From: Acanthopleura granulata
Taxonomy: Eukaryota; Mollusca; Polyplacophora; Chitonida; Chitonidae
NCBI GenBank assembly: GCA_016165875.1
Contig: JABBOT010000023.1
Location: forward strand, 3,759,644-3,823,643
DNA length: 64,000 bases
Direction of reading: 5' to 3'
This document shows, piece by piece, positions 13,801 to 28,800 of this stretch. Numbering within the stretch: the stretch's first letter is position 1; the number at the start of each line of letters is the position of its first letter. Below the pieces are notes generated by a model. That model was not told where the DNA came from, searched no databases, and saw only the letters and a program-made list of their open reading frames with translations. Both the position numbers and the translations under genes were made by a program.

Positions 13801-16800
13801 TGATGAAAGCTCTTGTGAAGTTATGTGAGGTTTACCCTTAATCACATAAATTTTCAAGTGATTTTGCATCCGCTTTGTACGTCAGGTTGAAGGTGAAACA
13901 TTTGTATGAGATACAAGTTATTTACTACACTTTGATATTCATCACCAAATAATTAACCTAATTTTCATGTGGATGGGTTTGGACTTAAAGAGTTAATGTA
14001 CATTTGCTTGTTTCTTTTGGGATTTATGTCATTTTAGAGCATTTGCTAGGTCAGTTTGTAGCTGAGTGCTATTCTCAGAGTACATGTAGAGTCAAATAGC
14101 CTTCTAGGTTGAAAATCCTGTGTTCTGTTTGTTGCATATTACAAGCTACAATATAAAGTGGAACACAATACAACCGTAACACATAAAACAGAAGTCTATA
14201 TACAAAACAGCAACTCTATAAAATTAGACAGGCTTCTGATTGATTGTTTGTGCTGGCAACCACGAGAGCCCCTCCCATCAAGACCATGCTGACCTCGCCC
14301 CCTTACTCATGAGGTCTTTGAAGGTGGTCTTGTCGTGGGTCATCAGGTTGTCTATGATCGTCTCCCAGTAACCGATACACTTCTGGTCCATCTGGAAGAA
14401 GCTGGCGTCCAGCAGAAGTTCCAAGGCCTCCTTACGCCAGGACTTCCGTGTGTACTGGTAACCACTGATGCTGGACAGGAACTGTGAGCACGCCCGGAAA
14501 CTCGGCAGGTTGTGAGGGCTGAAAAACATAAGCATAAGGAAATATTGCTGCACTAAAGACTGATGTTACTGTTGGTATTGTTGTAGTCAGTGGGCAATTA
14601 CGTGTACGATTATAAAGCTCTAAGTAGGTTGTGAGGCCTGAAAAACATGCACAAAGGTGTTCTGCAATTACTGATTGACTCTTTCTGGAATAGACATATG
14701 TTGTCGCCAGAAGTCCTTTAATGTCTGAATGGTTTTAATTTTGTCACATTTTGATAAGATAATGTATGAAATAGTGACATCTTAGTCAGACAATCTTGTG
14801 AGGCAAAATTTTGTCACTAGCACTGAAAAGGATTTGAAAAACATTCTGGGGAAGGCAAAGACCTTTACATGAAACAGGTAATGTGGAAGCTAACCTGTGG
14901 TTCCTGAGATAAGGGAAGACGTTGTACATGACAGACGTGAGGAAGGGCACAACCTTCTCCTTCTCTTCACTGCCGTACACCACATCCAGGAGGCTGGCAG
15001 TCCTCTGACAACAGCACCAATAATACAACCAATGACATCGTAGACTGATTTAGTGCATTTGCTTCCCTGAATACATGTAGCTTTAAATCTGGTATACCAA
15101 GTACGCAATTAAAGTGCATCGCGTCATGTCTGCTAAGAAAACTGCCAAATCTTTCTTAACAGACAATAAAGTTTCTAATTCCCCTTTAATACGTGTCATG
15201 TTTCTGTCAATCACCATTATAACTCATGTTCACTTGGGAATAACCTATGATGGTGTCAAATTTTATTCATTTAATTTTGACACAGTGTTTCATGACTGGA
15301 CTGCAGAATGTTTCACTTACATACACGTACATCAGGCCCATGGGACTTGATTAATCCCTTGTTTTCCCATCATATTATTTCGGAAAACTGGTGCTGGCAT
15401 AAGAACAATTTTCATTAACCGGATAGATTTTGTGATAATCACAACTTCTGTGCCAATTTCTGGCAAAAAAATGATACAATGATTGCAGATGTTCGAGGGT
15501 AAAATGACTTGAGGCAGGTGACAGGAAACAAGGAATCAAGTTTGAATTGCCTCAGGTGGGTGGCTTTAAGGGTGGCATGGCTGGTGTAAGCCACTGTTTT
15601 TCTCCGAACAGCTGATAAACCTCCTGACTGAGCAAGCCAGACCTGTATCAGGCGCCAATTTCACAAAGCGATTTTTGACAGAAGTTAAAAAACCTTTAAA
15701 CTCAATTGTGTATCATCTGTGCTTCAGCGTGATGTACATATCAATGCACCACCCATGCCTTTATTTCAAAATTTTCAAGCATGTTTAATTTTAGTTCAGT
15801 TTTAAAAGTTTTACTTAAGTACAAAATTGCTTTGTGGAATCCGTCACAGAGCCTAAAAGTTGTAGTCCTGCAAAGCATTGTACCGACACACAGATATTTA
15901 GATACAGATATTTGAAACTTCTCAAGAAATATTGGAATTACAAGCCATGCCTGATCTGAAGAATTTACCTCTGCCAGCTGGGTTAGAGCCTGAACACTGT
16001 ACTTGGAGATCTCTGAGTTGGAGTTCTGTGGGGCTATCACTTTCCTCTCCAGCGGGGGCGACCTCTCCATATCTGTGTGTGGAGAGACAGGGACACTGAA
16101 TGTAACATTACATGCATTACACACAGAATGAAAATGCAAGAATTTGAAAGGACTGTACAAGAATCATGTGCCAACAAAACAAATTGTTATGTTATTTCCG
16201 CAGTTTCCTCAACACCGGGCGCTAGTATAATGTTAACAATGCAAGTAGTTTCAACCATCAATAGCACACTACACATGTATGAATCATGGTAGACAGGTAT
16301 GGGAAAATACGCGGTTGTTGTCTCACATTAAGTAGCTTATACAGGGCAGTAGTACACGCAGTTCATTGTCCCACTACTGTCAACATGAAACGAAATACCC
16401 GTCCTACCAGAGTTGTTAATGAACATAATGTACATATATATGATGTCAATCAATGGATACTTTTTGAATGACTTGCTTGGCAATTTTCCACGAAGTATCT
16501 AGCGTCATGTAAATCAGAAGTGTGATTGTATACTGACCACTCTCCTCATTGGCATCTCCTTCCTCCACATCATGGATGTCTGTCTGAGGACCCGGCCTGA
16601 CCGCCAGGTTACGACGCAACCATGTAGTCTGAGCGAGGCAAGAGCCTGCGATCGTACTCACGGAGTCCAGCACCTTCTGAACAATATCCTGAAGGGAAAA
16701 TATCCACAATCATCTTCTGCGAAACATCACCCAAAAGATTACAACGAATATCCCATGGCTTTTTCTGGCCACTTATTCACTGTGGTAACAACAACAAGAA

Positions 16801-19800
16801 ATGTCAGAAATTTCAGTTTTAGACAAATTTTGCATTAAGCTTTCATGAGGTTTTGATGCACTGCGGAACAAAACATGTTGAGTTTACGAATTTCTTCAAA
16901 TAGAGTTTCTAACAAGACATTTGGTAGAAAAACCCCTGTATCCTGAAAGATGGCAAATGATCATCATTCTCAAAATTACAGGAAGGCAACTTTTCAGGGC
17001 TGCTTTCTTACAGAACATTCAAGACTTCCTTACACTTCTATGACATCATTTACACGAGCATCACGTAGATCTTAGATGATTCACATGACAACTTTCATTT
17101 CTATTATCAACACATAGTTCCTTGAGTTGTACCTGCAATTCCTTCTGGCTTTTCCGGTCTTCCATAACAGGCATTCTCTGCACAGCCTCATTTAATATTC
17201 TACACGAAAACGGGAAAAAAAAACGAAACTGGTTATATATTTTGGTTTAAGGTTTGTCCAACATGGACAATAACAGTTGTTGATTGAACCCCAAACGAAA
17301 AATTTCATTTTTCAAACTAGCTCAAATAAAAAAAAATCAAATTAATTCCAACACTGAAGAATGGCAAATCAAGACCAGCAAAAGATTGGGTTTATTTAAT
17401 GTACTATAATCTGAAGAATGCAAACAATACAAAATGTAAATGACAATGTCTATTAAAATATGCTGAAGTTTTGATTCAACATATCAAAGTAAATGTGTGT
17501 ATGCACAGTCACACAGAATTCATAATCTATGTCTTTGACAGCAAAACATATGCATATCTTCCAAAACACAATGCTGTCATTCAATCATCAATACAACACA
17601 CTCAGTTAACATGAACTAAATCGGCATGTACAGATGGCCTGACACTTCACCAGTAGCATCAAACTTTTCAAGCATACAACTAGTAGGAAGATTCTGAAGC
17701 CAGCCACTCACTCCAGTAGTAAGAACTGTCCTGGTGGAGAGATGTTCAGCTGAAGGCCATCCTTGATCAGGGTCAGAAGAGAGGGCCATGAGTCCGTTAG
17801 CTGTAACCCAGACGTCTGCTGGATGTACGCGAAGAAAAACTGTAACAGGTTTACCTCCAGTGGCATACTCTTCTGTCAGGGGAGAGAAAAAGGCCAGGAA
17901 ATTGAGAAATTAATGTGTGTCCAACATGAAGTTGACCAAAATGTTTGCTTGTAAGAAAGCTGCTTAAAGGAATACTACTGCAATTTGGTGTAACTTTACA
18001 AAAAAAACATTTTTTAATCCTAATCATCATCATTATTATTGCTATTATTATTATTATTACTTTTTTATTTATGTATTTCATTGGTGTTTTACACCATACC
18101 CATGAATATTTCACTAATACGCCGGCAGCCAGCATTATGGTGGCAGAGAACCGGGCAGAGCCAAGGGAAAACTCACGACCATCCAAAGGTTGCTCCCAGA
18201 ACTTAACATGTAGGGCCAGAGAGGACTTGAACTCACAGTGACCACACTGATGGGAGGCTTCTAGGTCATTACGCTCCTCTAGAGCACTATTAGAGCTATT
18301 ATTATTTTAATACTAACGGTATTATTATCATTGCGTGAATAAGGTTGTAAGTTACTTCAAGGAAGCAAGAAGATGTAGATGCAGGGTAGTCCTCCTGCCG
18401 GCATACATTTACTATACACAGTTAAGCCAATAAAGCATCATGTTTGAAGGTTACCACACCAAAAAGGTGACCACCACACAAAGACACAGTTTCCATGTCC
18501 CCGAGACCGGCTGTACTGACCATACCCTTCAGCACTCTGATCTCACATGTCTTCAGATTTCAATGCAGTAACAGTGGGATTGAGATCTTTGGGTGGTTTT
18601 ATAACAAACACATACCTTGCTTTTAGTGAGTTCAGAAGGGGGAGGTTGCTTCATGACCTGTTTGACCATCTGTACCAGTTTGTCTGTGGGCAGCACCTTG
18701 ATCTCGCTGACCAGGTCCACCAACAACAGCTGGTCATCACACGGAACTGGGATCACCTGTCACAGCAGAACGATGAACCAACAGTGTACACAAACATGTA
18801 CCTGACCAACAGGTAAACTGTCACAGGTAATGTTTATAGCTAACAGTATAATAGTTATTAGAGGTTACACTTTCTGGATATAGTACAGGTTCTAGTGCGG
18901 ATCACTCCAAGTTTCGAACGAGCAATTTTGTGTCTGACTCTGAGATCGCTGGTTCGAAACCCGGAATGGTCTCATCCAGTTTTCAGAACCTATATCCAGA
19001 AAGTGTAATCTCTATTAGTAATAATACTGTTCCTCAAAATTACTTTATAAATGACATTTACCAACATGTTTATAACTGTCAGCCCATTCATCATTTATAC
19101 AGTGCACATACAGCCCCATATATGAGGAACCTTTGCTGCCTTGATTTTACACATTTGAGGGCAAACTGGTAACATAGTTTTCACCTATTACAAGAGAACA
19201 AATGCAAATGTAATCATGTCAAATATGCTATCATGTAGATATGGGTGAAGACTGAATTGAAAACACATCCAGTATGTATACTTACATCTAAATCATTCAA
19301 AAGCTTTACTGCTCTGATTCTAAACTCAAAACTCAACACACCATTTAATCAATGTGTATCATGTTCATGTATTCCTTGTTGACCATAAGTGGCAAAGAAC
19401 ATTTATTTATTTATTTGATTGGTGTTTTACGTCATTCTCAAGAATATTTCACTTATATGATGATGGCCAGTATTATGGTGGGAAGAAACCGGGCAGAGCC
19501 CGAGAGAAACCCACGACCATCCGCAGGTTGCTAGCAGACCTTCCCATGTACGGCCGGAGAGGAATTGGTGGGAGGCTTCGGGTCATTGCGCTACGCTAGT
19601 GCGCTAACCAACCAAGTGGCAAAGAATATAAGCTTTTAAAACATATTCATGGAGATTGCAAAGATAGCCACAGAGAGAAGAAACTTTCCTCATGTCCATG
19701 AAAAGAGTGATGAAAGTCTCCTTGGCATGTACACCCATTCTTTACCTTTTTGGTGTGCGAGCTGGCTTTCTTGCGGCGGTCATTCCAGGCGACAGCCACA

Positions 19801-22800
19801 GCTCCCAGCAGGCTGACCCCATGGGACTGAGACAGAGGGCTGAGGAAATCCAGAATGTACCGCTGGATAATCTGTTGGAAAATGGACAACAATCTTAACA
19901 ACAAAGCAGCAATCTGAAGAACGTTTTCACTCCGGTTTGTTTTTCTGTTGGATTCGTCATTTCCATCTTTTAGTAACGGAAGGTGGAAAACTAGACAATA
20001 GCTCCACAAAAATCAAATCTGTGGGTGCATGCTATAGCGGTAATCTGTTTGATTTTTCTCTAGATGTATACATCGTTTATTTGTTTGCTTGGTGTTTTAT
20101 GCTATACTCAAGAATATTTCACTTGTATGACAGTGGCCAGTATTATGGTGGGAGGTAACCAGGCAAAGCTCAGGAGAAACCCACGACCATCCGCAGGTTG
20201 CTGGCAGACCTTCTCAGGTACGGCCGGAGAGGAAGTCAGCATAAGCTTGGGTTGAACTCACAACAACCGCATTGGTGGAAGGCTTCTGGGTCATTGCGTG
20301 TATACATCAAGCATTTCACAAAGTGCAGCTTTGATGACAATATGACCATCTGTTCTTCAGTGCCTTGCCAGTCCTTCAGGCCCTCTGTTTTCCTCCAACT
20401 TACAGCTATCTTTTAAAATGTGAGCAAAAAACTCCTGAGTATGACATAAAATGACAAATAAATAAATTATTCACTGTCACATAACATGTGGACTGAATCC
20501 AAAAGATAAGTCTGTTTGTTTGTTTTAAACTCCAGCCACCACCTTGTTGTTCCCTGGCTGGCAGTGCTGATGTTTTGTCTCTTTGGTGTGTTTCATACCT
20601 TTGGTGATCCCATGGTCCAGTTGGACTGCTCTGACTGTGTGTCCATGGCCTCCTGGTTAGACAGAGTAATAGCTTTCCAGATTGTGGCCAGACAAGCGAT
20701 GATGCGAGGGAGGATGCTCAGCAGATCCCGGCGAGCCTCCATCACGGGGGAAACAGCGGTCGTCAGGTCACGGGGCGGGATCGAGTCCTACAAACATATT
20801 GAACAACCAGATGTTAACTCTCATATGGTTAACTGGCCATTTGGCACAACATGATGGCTGTATAACATGACCATTGGCATGTTTGAGTAGTCAATATTTA
20901 ACTAAATAGGACCATCAAACTATAGATTGGCTGCCCAGTATTAACCTTTAATATTTGAAAACTTTATACTTTTCGACTCATTTATTTTGTATATACGTTT
21001 CCCATTATGACACTCTATGTTCACATATACGGTTAGTGGTTTTTGTGTGATGAGAAGGGAAACCTGACTGACACTGGCACAGCTCCCCAAGAGCCCACAC
21101 ACGTCTGTATAAGGAAATTTTTCTCCCCATATATACAAATTTTAGGACTTGAGTGATCAAAAGGTGAGAAATGTTTACAGATTAAAAAGATGGCTATCTA
21201 TGATTGTTACAGATATTAAACACATGTACCACACGACACGTCTCATGGCCAAAAACAGGAAGTACATAACAGAGTATAACGGCAAGGAAACGTTAAGACT
21301 TTACCTTGCCACTGACTGGGTTGAAAACATGGAGAAGGTTAAAAATGATCTGACTGGCATAGTTGTTGGCGTCTGAGGTGCTGCTGGTGCCTGAGGGTAG
21401 CGGGGCACCCAGGGAAACCTGAGGGCTGCTGTCCAGCAGGCAGTAGTGACACAGGGTGGTCAGTCCTTCCAGCATGGTCAGCATGTGGTCAGGGGGCACC
21501 CGCCGTAAGCCGCTGCTACTGAAGGCACAACAACATACACTACCATTTCATTTTACATTTCATACATTCATAAAATTTTTTTTTTCTTTTTGACATTTTG
21601 TTTATATACACAAGGAGTCCAAAAATGAATCTGCACAATCCCACTGGTACGATACTTCCAGTTTACTTCCCAAAATGGAATTAAATAGATCACAGCAAAT
21701 AACTGATCAGCAGACCACTTGTGCACATGAACTTTACATGATAGGCAGTACATGTATATTAATAGCATGTAAAATATGTTACTCTCTAGATACAGATAAA
21801 CTGAAGTTCACAAAAGCTCCCCTCAGCCTCAGGCAGTCTCGCTCACACAACAGAGAGCCTGAGTCCCAGATTTTCCTCCTAGCACAACTACTAGTCAATG
21901 CTCTGTGCGCAAGGATGGGCTCATCACAGGAGAGTCTTACACCTACATGGTGGTAGTTCCAATTACATAGTAAACACCTTTTGTTTGACAGCAATTTCAG
22001 TGTGCTCTCAAAACATTGCCCACGTAAAATAAGCCGTAGAGCATGTAGAGCTTTATGGTCAAAGGGAATCCGGGAATCAGGCTCTCGTCATGATTCCCGT
22101 AAACAATTTCTACAGGGATCTATTTGGAATCAAGTGAAAAACAAAGTCAAATTCATTGTTTTATGATATAAAAATACATGTTGGCAGATTAATAATTGTT
22201 CCAGATTATTAAAGCTATGAACATGAAATTCACAAAATCTGTTTGCCTTTGTATGCTTTCGAATTCTTGTGATACTAGATTGGAAAAAATTCAGGTGGAT
22301 TCCAGCAAAGATAATCTACGCGAATCTATTTACATTTAGATTCTGGTAAAAACAGGAAACGAAGTGCTGACATTTTCGTTTCACCCTCATAGGAACATGG
22401 TGAATGTACATGTACCTCCAAATAAGCAAATATATATCTAATATGATTACAGAAATCCTAAATTCCTGGCAGAGTGTATGTAGACCTACCTTGGTTTATT
22501 GGTCATGCTGGTTGGCCCATACACCTGAGCCAGCATTTCCAGGTTGCGACACAACTGTGACACCACAGACATGACAATGTGAGACACGGCTTTGCCCATA
22601 AATGGTAAGGATGATGTAACCATGGAGATCCAGTGCCTGTGCATGTGAGCCAAATGCTGCTGCTTTAGGGCACTAAGAATCCCTGACAAAAACATTGCCT
22701 GATGCACCATGGGTAATGCTGGATTATAGCGCACATGAGAAAGAGAGGGCTGGAAACTGATTTTGGACTGCTCCCATTCTGTGGCCCCGGCTGCTGTTGA

Positions 22801-25800
22801 GCCCTCCTGTTCTCCCTTGGCTTTCATAATGTGATCTTCCAGTTGAACCATGACACGAAGCAACTGAAGCAGCTTAATCTGGAATGTCTCGACGGCCGAC
22901 GAGTCCAAACTCTCTTCATTGAAATCCACGATGGTTTCTGTGAAGCTGGTCATGTTCTTCTCTTGGGAAAATTTACGCCGCGCGTTGTAAATACTGGCGA
23001 GAACGCAGTGAAGCAGGGCCTTCTGAAGTTTGCACTTTGTCAGCAAACTGTCCATGTACGAGGCAAAGCTTTTCCCACTGTCCTTGGTAATTAGGATAAG
23101 TTCTGACATCATCAACATAAGAATCTCAGCACTGAGAATATGGACTTCTCGGTTGCCCATCAACTCCTCCGGGGCCAGCTTACTCATCATCAGATTAGGG
23201 TAGTAGCTCCTCACATAATACAACAACACCGACACCAGGATTTCCAGGTACATATTTGTGCGGCAACTCGACAGCGTCTCCGGAGGAACTTCACCAAAGA
23301 AATTCTTCCCAAAAACTGACTTCCTGTGACGGGCGAGCAGCGTCTGAACTTTCAGCAAATGAGGCGTCCGAACTGCGGAAATGCTGCAGGTTGCCATGGA
23401 AACCACAACAAGCCTGGGACAGGATCGAATGAGTGACTTGAGCGTTGTGAGAGCGTACAGAGTTCTCTGGAAGTCGTATTTCTGCGTGTAGAGCAGGATA
23501 TGCATATGAAGGGTGTGGATGTCTGTTGAGTTTGACTCTGCAATCGACTCCCCGTTCTGCTTTGTGAGATCCACATCACTACCTGAAGGGGAGTCAATGT
23601 TCACACCTTGACGCTCTATGGAATTTAACAACTCATCTTCTGGACAGCTAACACTATCTCGGGACACTACGCTTGTCTCCCTTGTGGAACGCAAGGGGAC
23701 AGCAATGTCTGACACAGAGTCACCCGAGGGCTTACCTTCTGTCACATCATCGATCAACCCCTCCAGAATATGTAGCACCATGTCTTGCACAGACTCCTCT
23801 TGTTCAGTTGGAGTCTCAGGAAGAGTTACTTCTGACTCTTCCTGATCCCTGTCTTCAAACACAATCCCTTCTTTCTGACAGGTCTCCTTGTCCAGTCTCT
23901 TAACACTAGCCAAGTCTGGGGGGTCTCCACTCATACTAACTGCAGGAATTTCCAGCCCGTCAAACACCAATCTGTCCAACACGTTCTCTGTCCCAAACGG
24001 ATTCACACGCAAATTCAGCATGTCCGCATTGACCCTTTCGAAAGGGAAGTCTGGCTGGGCGCGCGTTGGAGCTGTCACAAACTTAGACTTTGAGCCTTTC
24101 TCATTCACCACTGTCAAAGCGTAGGATTTCAGGTCCTCGGCACTCTTCTTGGAGATGGTCTTACCTTGTGAGCTGACATGGTATATCACATTGCCACCTT
24201 CGTTGCTGATGGCGTATATCTTGGCTTCCGTCGACTCGACATCGTCCCCTACCTCATTCAGCTTCACCTTCTTAGGCTGATGGATGTTCACATGTTGGAT
24301 GGAGATCCTGTAAAACAGTACATACCACTACTTGTAAATCCTGTTTGAAAAATACTCATTCTACGGCTGCAATAATTGAAATCATGCAGATCTGCATATT
24401 TTTATTGACCTGTGAAAAACATCTGTGGTGAAGAGTTCACACTAATACAATGTTTCAGAGTGGAGGAGTAAACCACCGACCTTCAGCAGGCAGCTGACCA
24501 ACTTCCTGACACAAAACAGCAGCAGAAACACCATGTGCATATGTGTACATCAGTTAATATAATATGGAAAAGTTAACACCTGGCTGAGTATCTCAAGGCA
24601 TTTGGTCATCCTCTGTAACCTGCTGGAGTACGTTTAGTTTGATCATGTCTAGATCCATAGTGTTTGCCAGCCGCTCATCTTCCTGTCTTTGAGACAGGAG
24701 GATTGCCCATGAGGATATGAGATGGGTGATGATGAACTGAGACTGTCAATCTACTTAATTGCACTAAAATAGTTGTCTTAGGGATGGGTAGCTTTCACAA
24801 TCTACCATCATACCCCAGGCATATTGGGTTGTAGTAAAATTTACTTTTGTAGAAAACATGCTCAGATAATTCCATCAGCAGTGTCATTGAGCTGGAGTGC
24901 AGCCACGTGCTATCCACACTGGTATGTGAAATCGGTCGGCCAGCTGTCAACTGTCTAGGCCAATCCAGATTATCAAAGCAATCCTTTTAGAGAAAAGTGC
25001 ATATCTAAAAAGGTTTAGTTATTTCCCCCACCTGTTGAATACACGATAAGTGTTATAATGTTTAGGATTTCCAGCTTACGCCAAGTACTTTCATTTCACT
25101 TTCATCTTCGGTTAACAACAACAACATCCTACTTATCTGACTTTACGGAATTCCACAAAGGAAGTTTAGCAGTCTTGCAAGTCGACTTACGAGAAAACTC
25201 CTGAAAAGCATTTTTGCCATATACTGAGAGAAAAACGCAAAACATTTTACAATGCTTTTCACGGTCACAATATTTTGAAAGTACACTGTATAAATTCTGA
25301 TGTCAAAGACAATGAAATTTAACCCAGCATATTTAGTAAAATTGTCTGCAACCAATACTGAATAATGCTGAATAATTGTTGATAAGGCCATCATTACTAT
25401 GTTCGTTGTGGTTAACCCAACTGACCCTCCAAAGATGGGCCCCATTCTGAAGTTTTTATTGGGCATTTTTTTTTTTTTCATTTCTCTCTCCACATTAATT
25501 TCTTCCTTTCTTAATATTTATCTATATCATTAGCAAGAATAAAATAAATTTCCCTATACTGACTGAATACATAGCTAGTGATAGGATTGTGTTACCCATA
25601 ACAAAGAATTTTTTAAGGTAGGCCTAATGGCTGACAGATCTCATTCATCTACATGTACTTGGTGGAGAGCTCACCTTGCTGTATCTGGGTGAAAGAGCAT
25701 AAGGAGGATAGGCTCAAGGATCCTTCCCAGGTCTCCCCTCTGTAGGCTGTGGGTGACCCAGGTGCCAGCTATGGTCTGGGTCGGGCTTGTCTCTTCCTTC

Positions 25801-28800
25801 AGGCTGTCCAGTACAACAAACATGGACCTGGCAACAACAACGGCAGCAAGCAAATGTACTTCATACATTTGACAAATACCAAAGTACCAACCCCAAAGTG
25901 GTATTCCTGAAAATAATTTTAAAAACTACAGATTTTAGTTATCTTCAGATGAATATGTTTAAAATGGCATACCCCTTACTTTTGTTCTGTGACTTTCCAA
26001 GAAATTTATTTACATGTATGTCATAAAGAATTTTCAGCTAAAACACTAAATTTCCATACTAATGTCTTCTGAAACATGTCCTATCACGTCATTTCTTGCT
26101 TTCAGACTGACAGTGTTACTGACGCAGAGGGAATATTATTTTAATTCAATAACAAAGTGTTACAAAGAAACAACAACAAAAATCACTGTCGTGTACTTTT
26201 GCTGGATTTTAATCAAGTTTTGCAAAGAACAGTCATACAACCATAAAGGTTAATGAGGAAGGGAGAGGCAGAAAACTTTTGTTGGAATTATCCACATTTA
26301 TTATAAATGTGTAAATGACATCGTTTAAAGTCACAGGTACATGTATGTTATCTTGACACTGAACCATGAGGGCATGAACATTACATGCAAAATAGTAACC
26401 AGGAAAATTTCACTAGGGAGCCATAATGATTTTGTATGTACATTTCAGTGAACAGAGTGTACGTGCACTCACCTGTCATAGGTGCGTATCATCCTGCCAG
26501 GTGTGGTCTCCATTCTCTTATCCCTTGTTAAATGCCACAGCACTGTAAACTTCTTGTATGCGTCAATCCTTTTTTGCTGGAATGAGTGGTAATAATCATG
26601 TTACTGGTACATGTCTGTTAGAAACATGATTGTGAAACAGTAAGAACATTTTCTACAGTATTACTTACATGTACTTGACTCTTCTATTTATTTGATTGGC
26701 GTTTTAAGCCATACTCAAGAATATTTCACTTATACAATCACAGAATCATCGTGGCAGGAAACCTGGCAGAGCATGGGAGGAACCCATGGCCATCCACAGG
26801 TATCCACAGTTTTAAGTGTTGTTACGTATGTTGAGGCCAATGTATATTCTTACTGTTTGATTTCAGAAATGCAACGATCATTTGTCCGTGCTGGTTGAAT
26901 GCAGGGTAGCAAGTATCATTTTAATTCTACGCGTGATGTAAGTCTAGACAGAAAAATATACTGTAACAATATGCCTGGATAAATATAACCAATTATGTTG
27001 TCGAATGGCTGATCAACCAAACCTAGCCTACTAGAATTTCCCTTGGAGGATCTCTTAGAATTTACCAGAACATGCTAAGCATTACCTGCCAAGAACTCAG
27101 CCTAGTACATGGACATTTTTCAGATGAAATTTTAGGGCATGTTAACACAAGTTTACACGAACGGCGGCTGTTACGACAGAGGTTCAGTACTGACCTGGTC
27201 TTCCTGTATGAGAGCATTGCCTATGACATCCTCGCAGACCCAACTGGTGGGGGTAACCTGGTGAAGTTGATGGAATAGCTCCACACAGGTCTGATGGTAG
27301 CCACTGCTCTCCTCCCCCAGGTACTCCCACAGACCCTCCGACACCATCTACAAGAACCAGTCATATGGTCAGATATAGAGTTATTTTATTTGATTGGTGC
27401 TTTACTCAAAAATCAAGAATATTTCGCTTATCCAACAGCATAAAGCATTATGGTGGGGAACGCACAACCATCCCAAGTTGCTGGGAGACCGTCAGATATA
27501 GAGATAATAGTTAATATATATATAGTCTGAACTCTAGAGTGTTTACTAATACATATAGTAAATACATAAATTCTAAAAAAATGGAAGAACAGCAGTTCTG
27601 TGGGTGCAAATTATTTGTAAAATAAACATGTGTTTTTTGCCATTTATTTGCAGTTCTCCTTAAATTTTTCACATTTTCCACGTCTCACTTCTCTAAAGCT
27701 ACATGTGATCGACACTAATACGGATTCACAACCCAAACACAAAATCTCTGTTTGGCCGCGACAGTTGATTGATGGGATCACCATCAACAACAGTAAGAAC
27801 CTTAACAGAATAAAACCACAGTCCACTGCATGTACTGTGTACCTAATGGAAACATATATAAATCACCTAGTGTCAAACGAGGAAAAATTAGACCCCGTTA
27901 GAACTCTCAGAGCTTACTAATACATAAATGTTTTAGTGGATCTATACATTCTGGGAACAGACATGACTGCGGAGAAACTAAAGACTTCAGTTTATGGGTT
28001 TAAAATGAGTGTAAAATCATGGTTCATGATCATTATATATATATATATGGACTTGGAAACTGCCTTATCAAATCAAACATGGATTTCAGGTGTTACTCAT
28101 GAAAAACATCTAAAGCCGATTCATTTTTCAAGGATGTCATCTCAATAGAAGGGAAAGTGAAGACATGGATTCACTACTGGAATCTGAGACCTTGTTCTGG
28201 CTGTTATGGTTCACTGATTACACATGGCTACTGTATATGACCAGTATAAATGTCAATATGACATAAACAAAAACAACAAATGCCAATGCACAAATTATGT
28301 ACCCCACCAGCTTCAATACAAACCTCACATCTTAACTGCTTTACTCTAAAGTGTGTGAGTTGGATTTAAACATCCAACTTGATAGGTTAAGGGCTAGAGG
28401 TTTGAACTGACATAACTGAGGTACAAGACTAGATCATTTCCCCAGCAAGTGCCCACATAAATGCACGGCACTCTATAAGCTACAAGCTTACCCGATAAAA
28501 GAGTGTAGAACTGTTGAGGAAGTAGAGATGTTTTGGGAGGAGGAGTGGCAGAATGACCACGGAGATGGTTCCCTCAGTGACGGAGCGCTTGTGACCGTGC
28601 TCTGCGTCCTTGCTCTCCGTCTCCGACTGCACAGACTGAGTGAGGATGATAAGATCTAGCATTGTGGCGATAGCGGCCGTCTTGATCTTAAAACTGTCCA
28701 CAAATGATGTGCAGGTGATGAGGTCCTGAAGCCAGCAGGGAAGGGTCAACTCCTCATCTGTAGGGCACAACAACATACATGTAGGGAAGATATTGTTCAC

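Noticed and set aside
27630..27920. Plus-strand 96-codon frame, antisense within a DOP1 intron
   Set aside because: No family resemblance and no splice signals; single-copy noncoding DNA is the simpler view.
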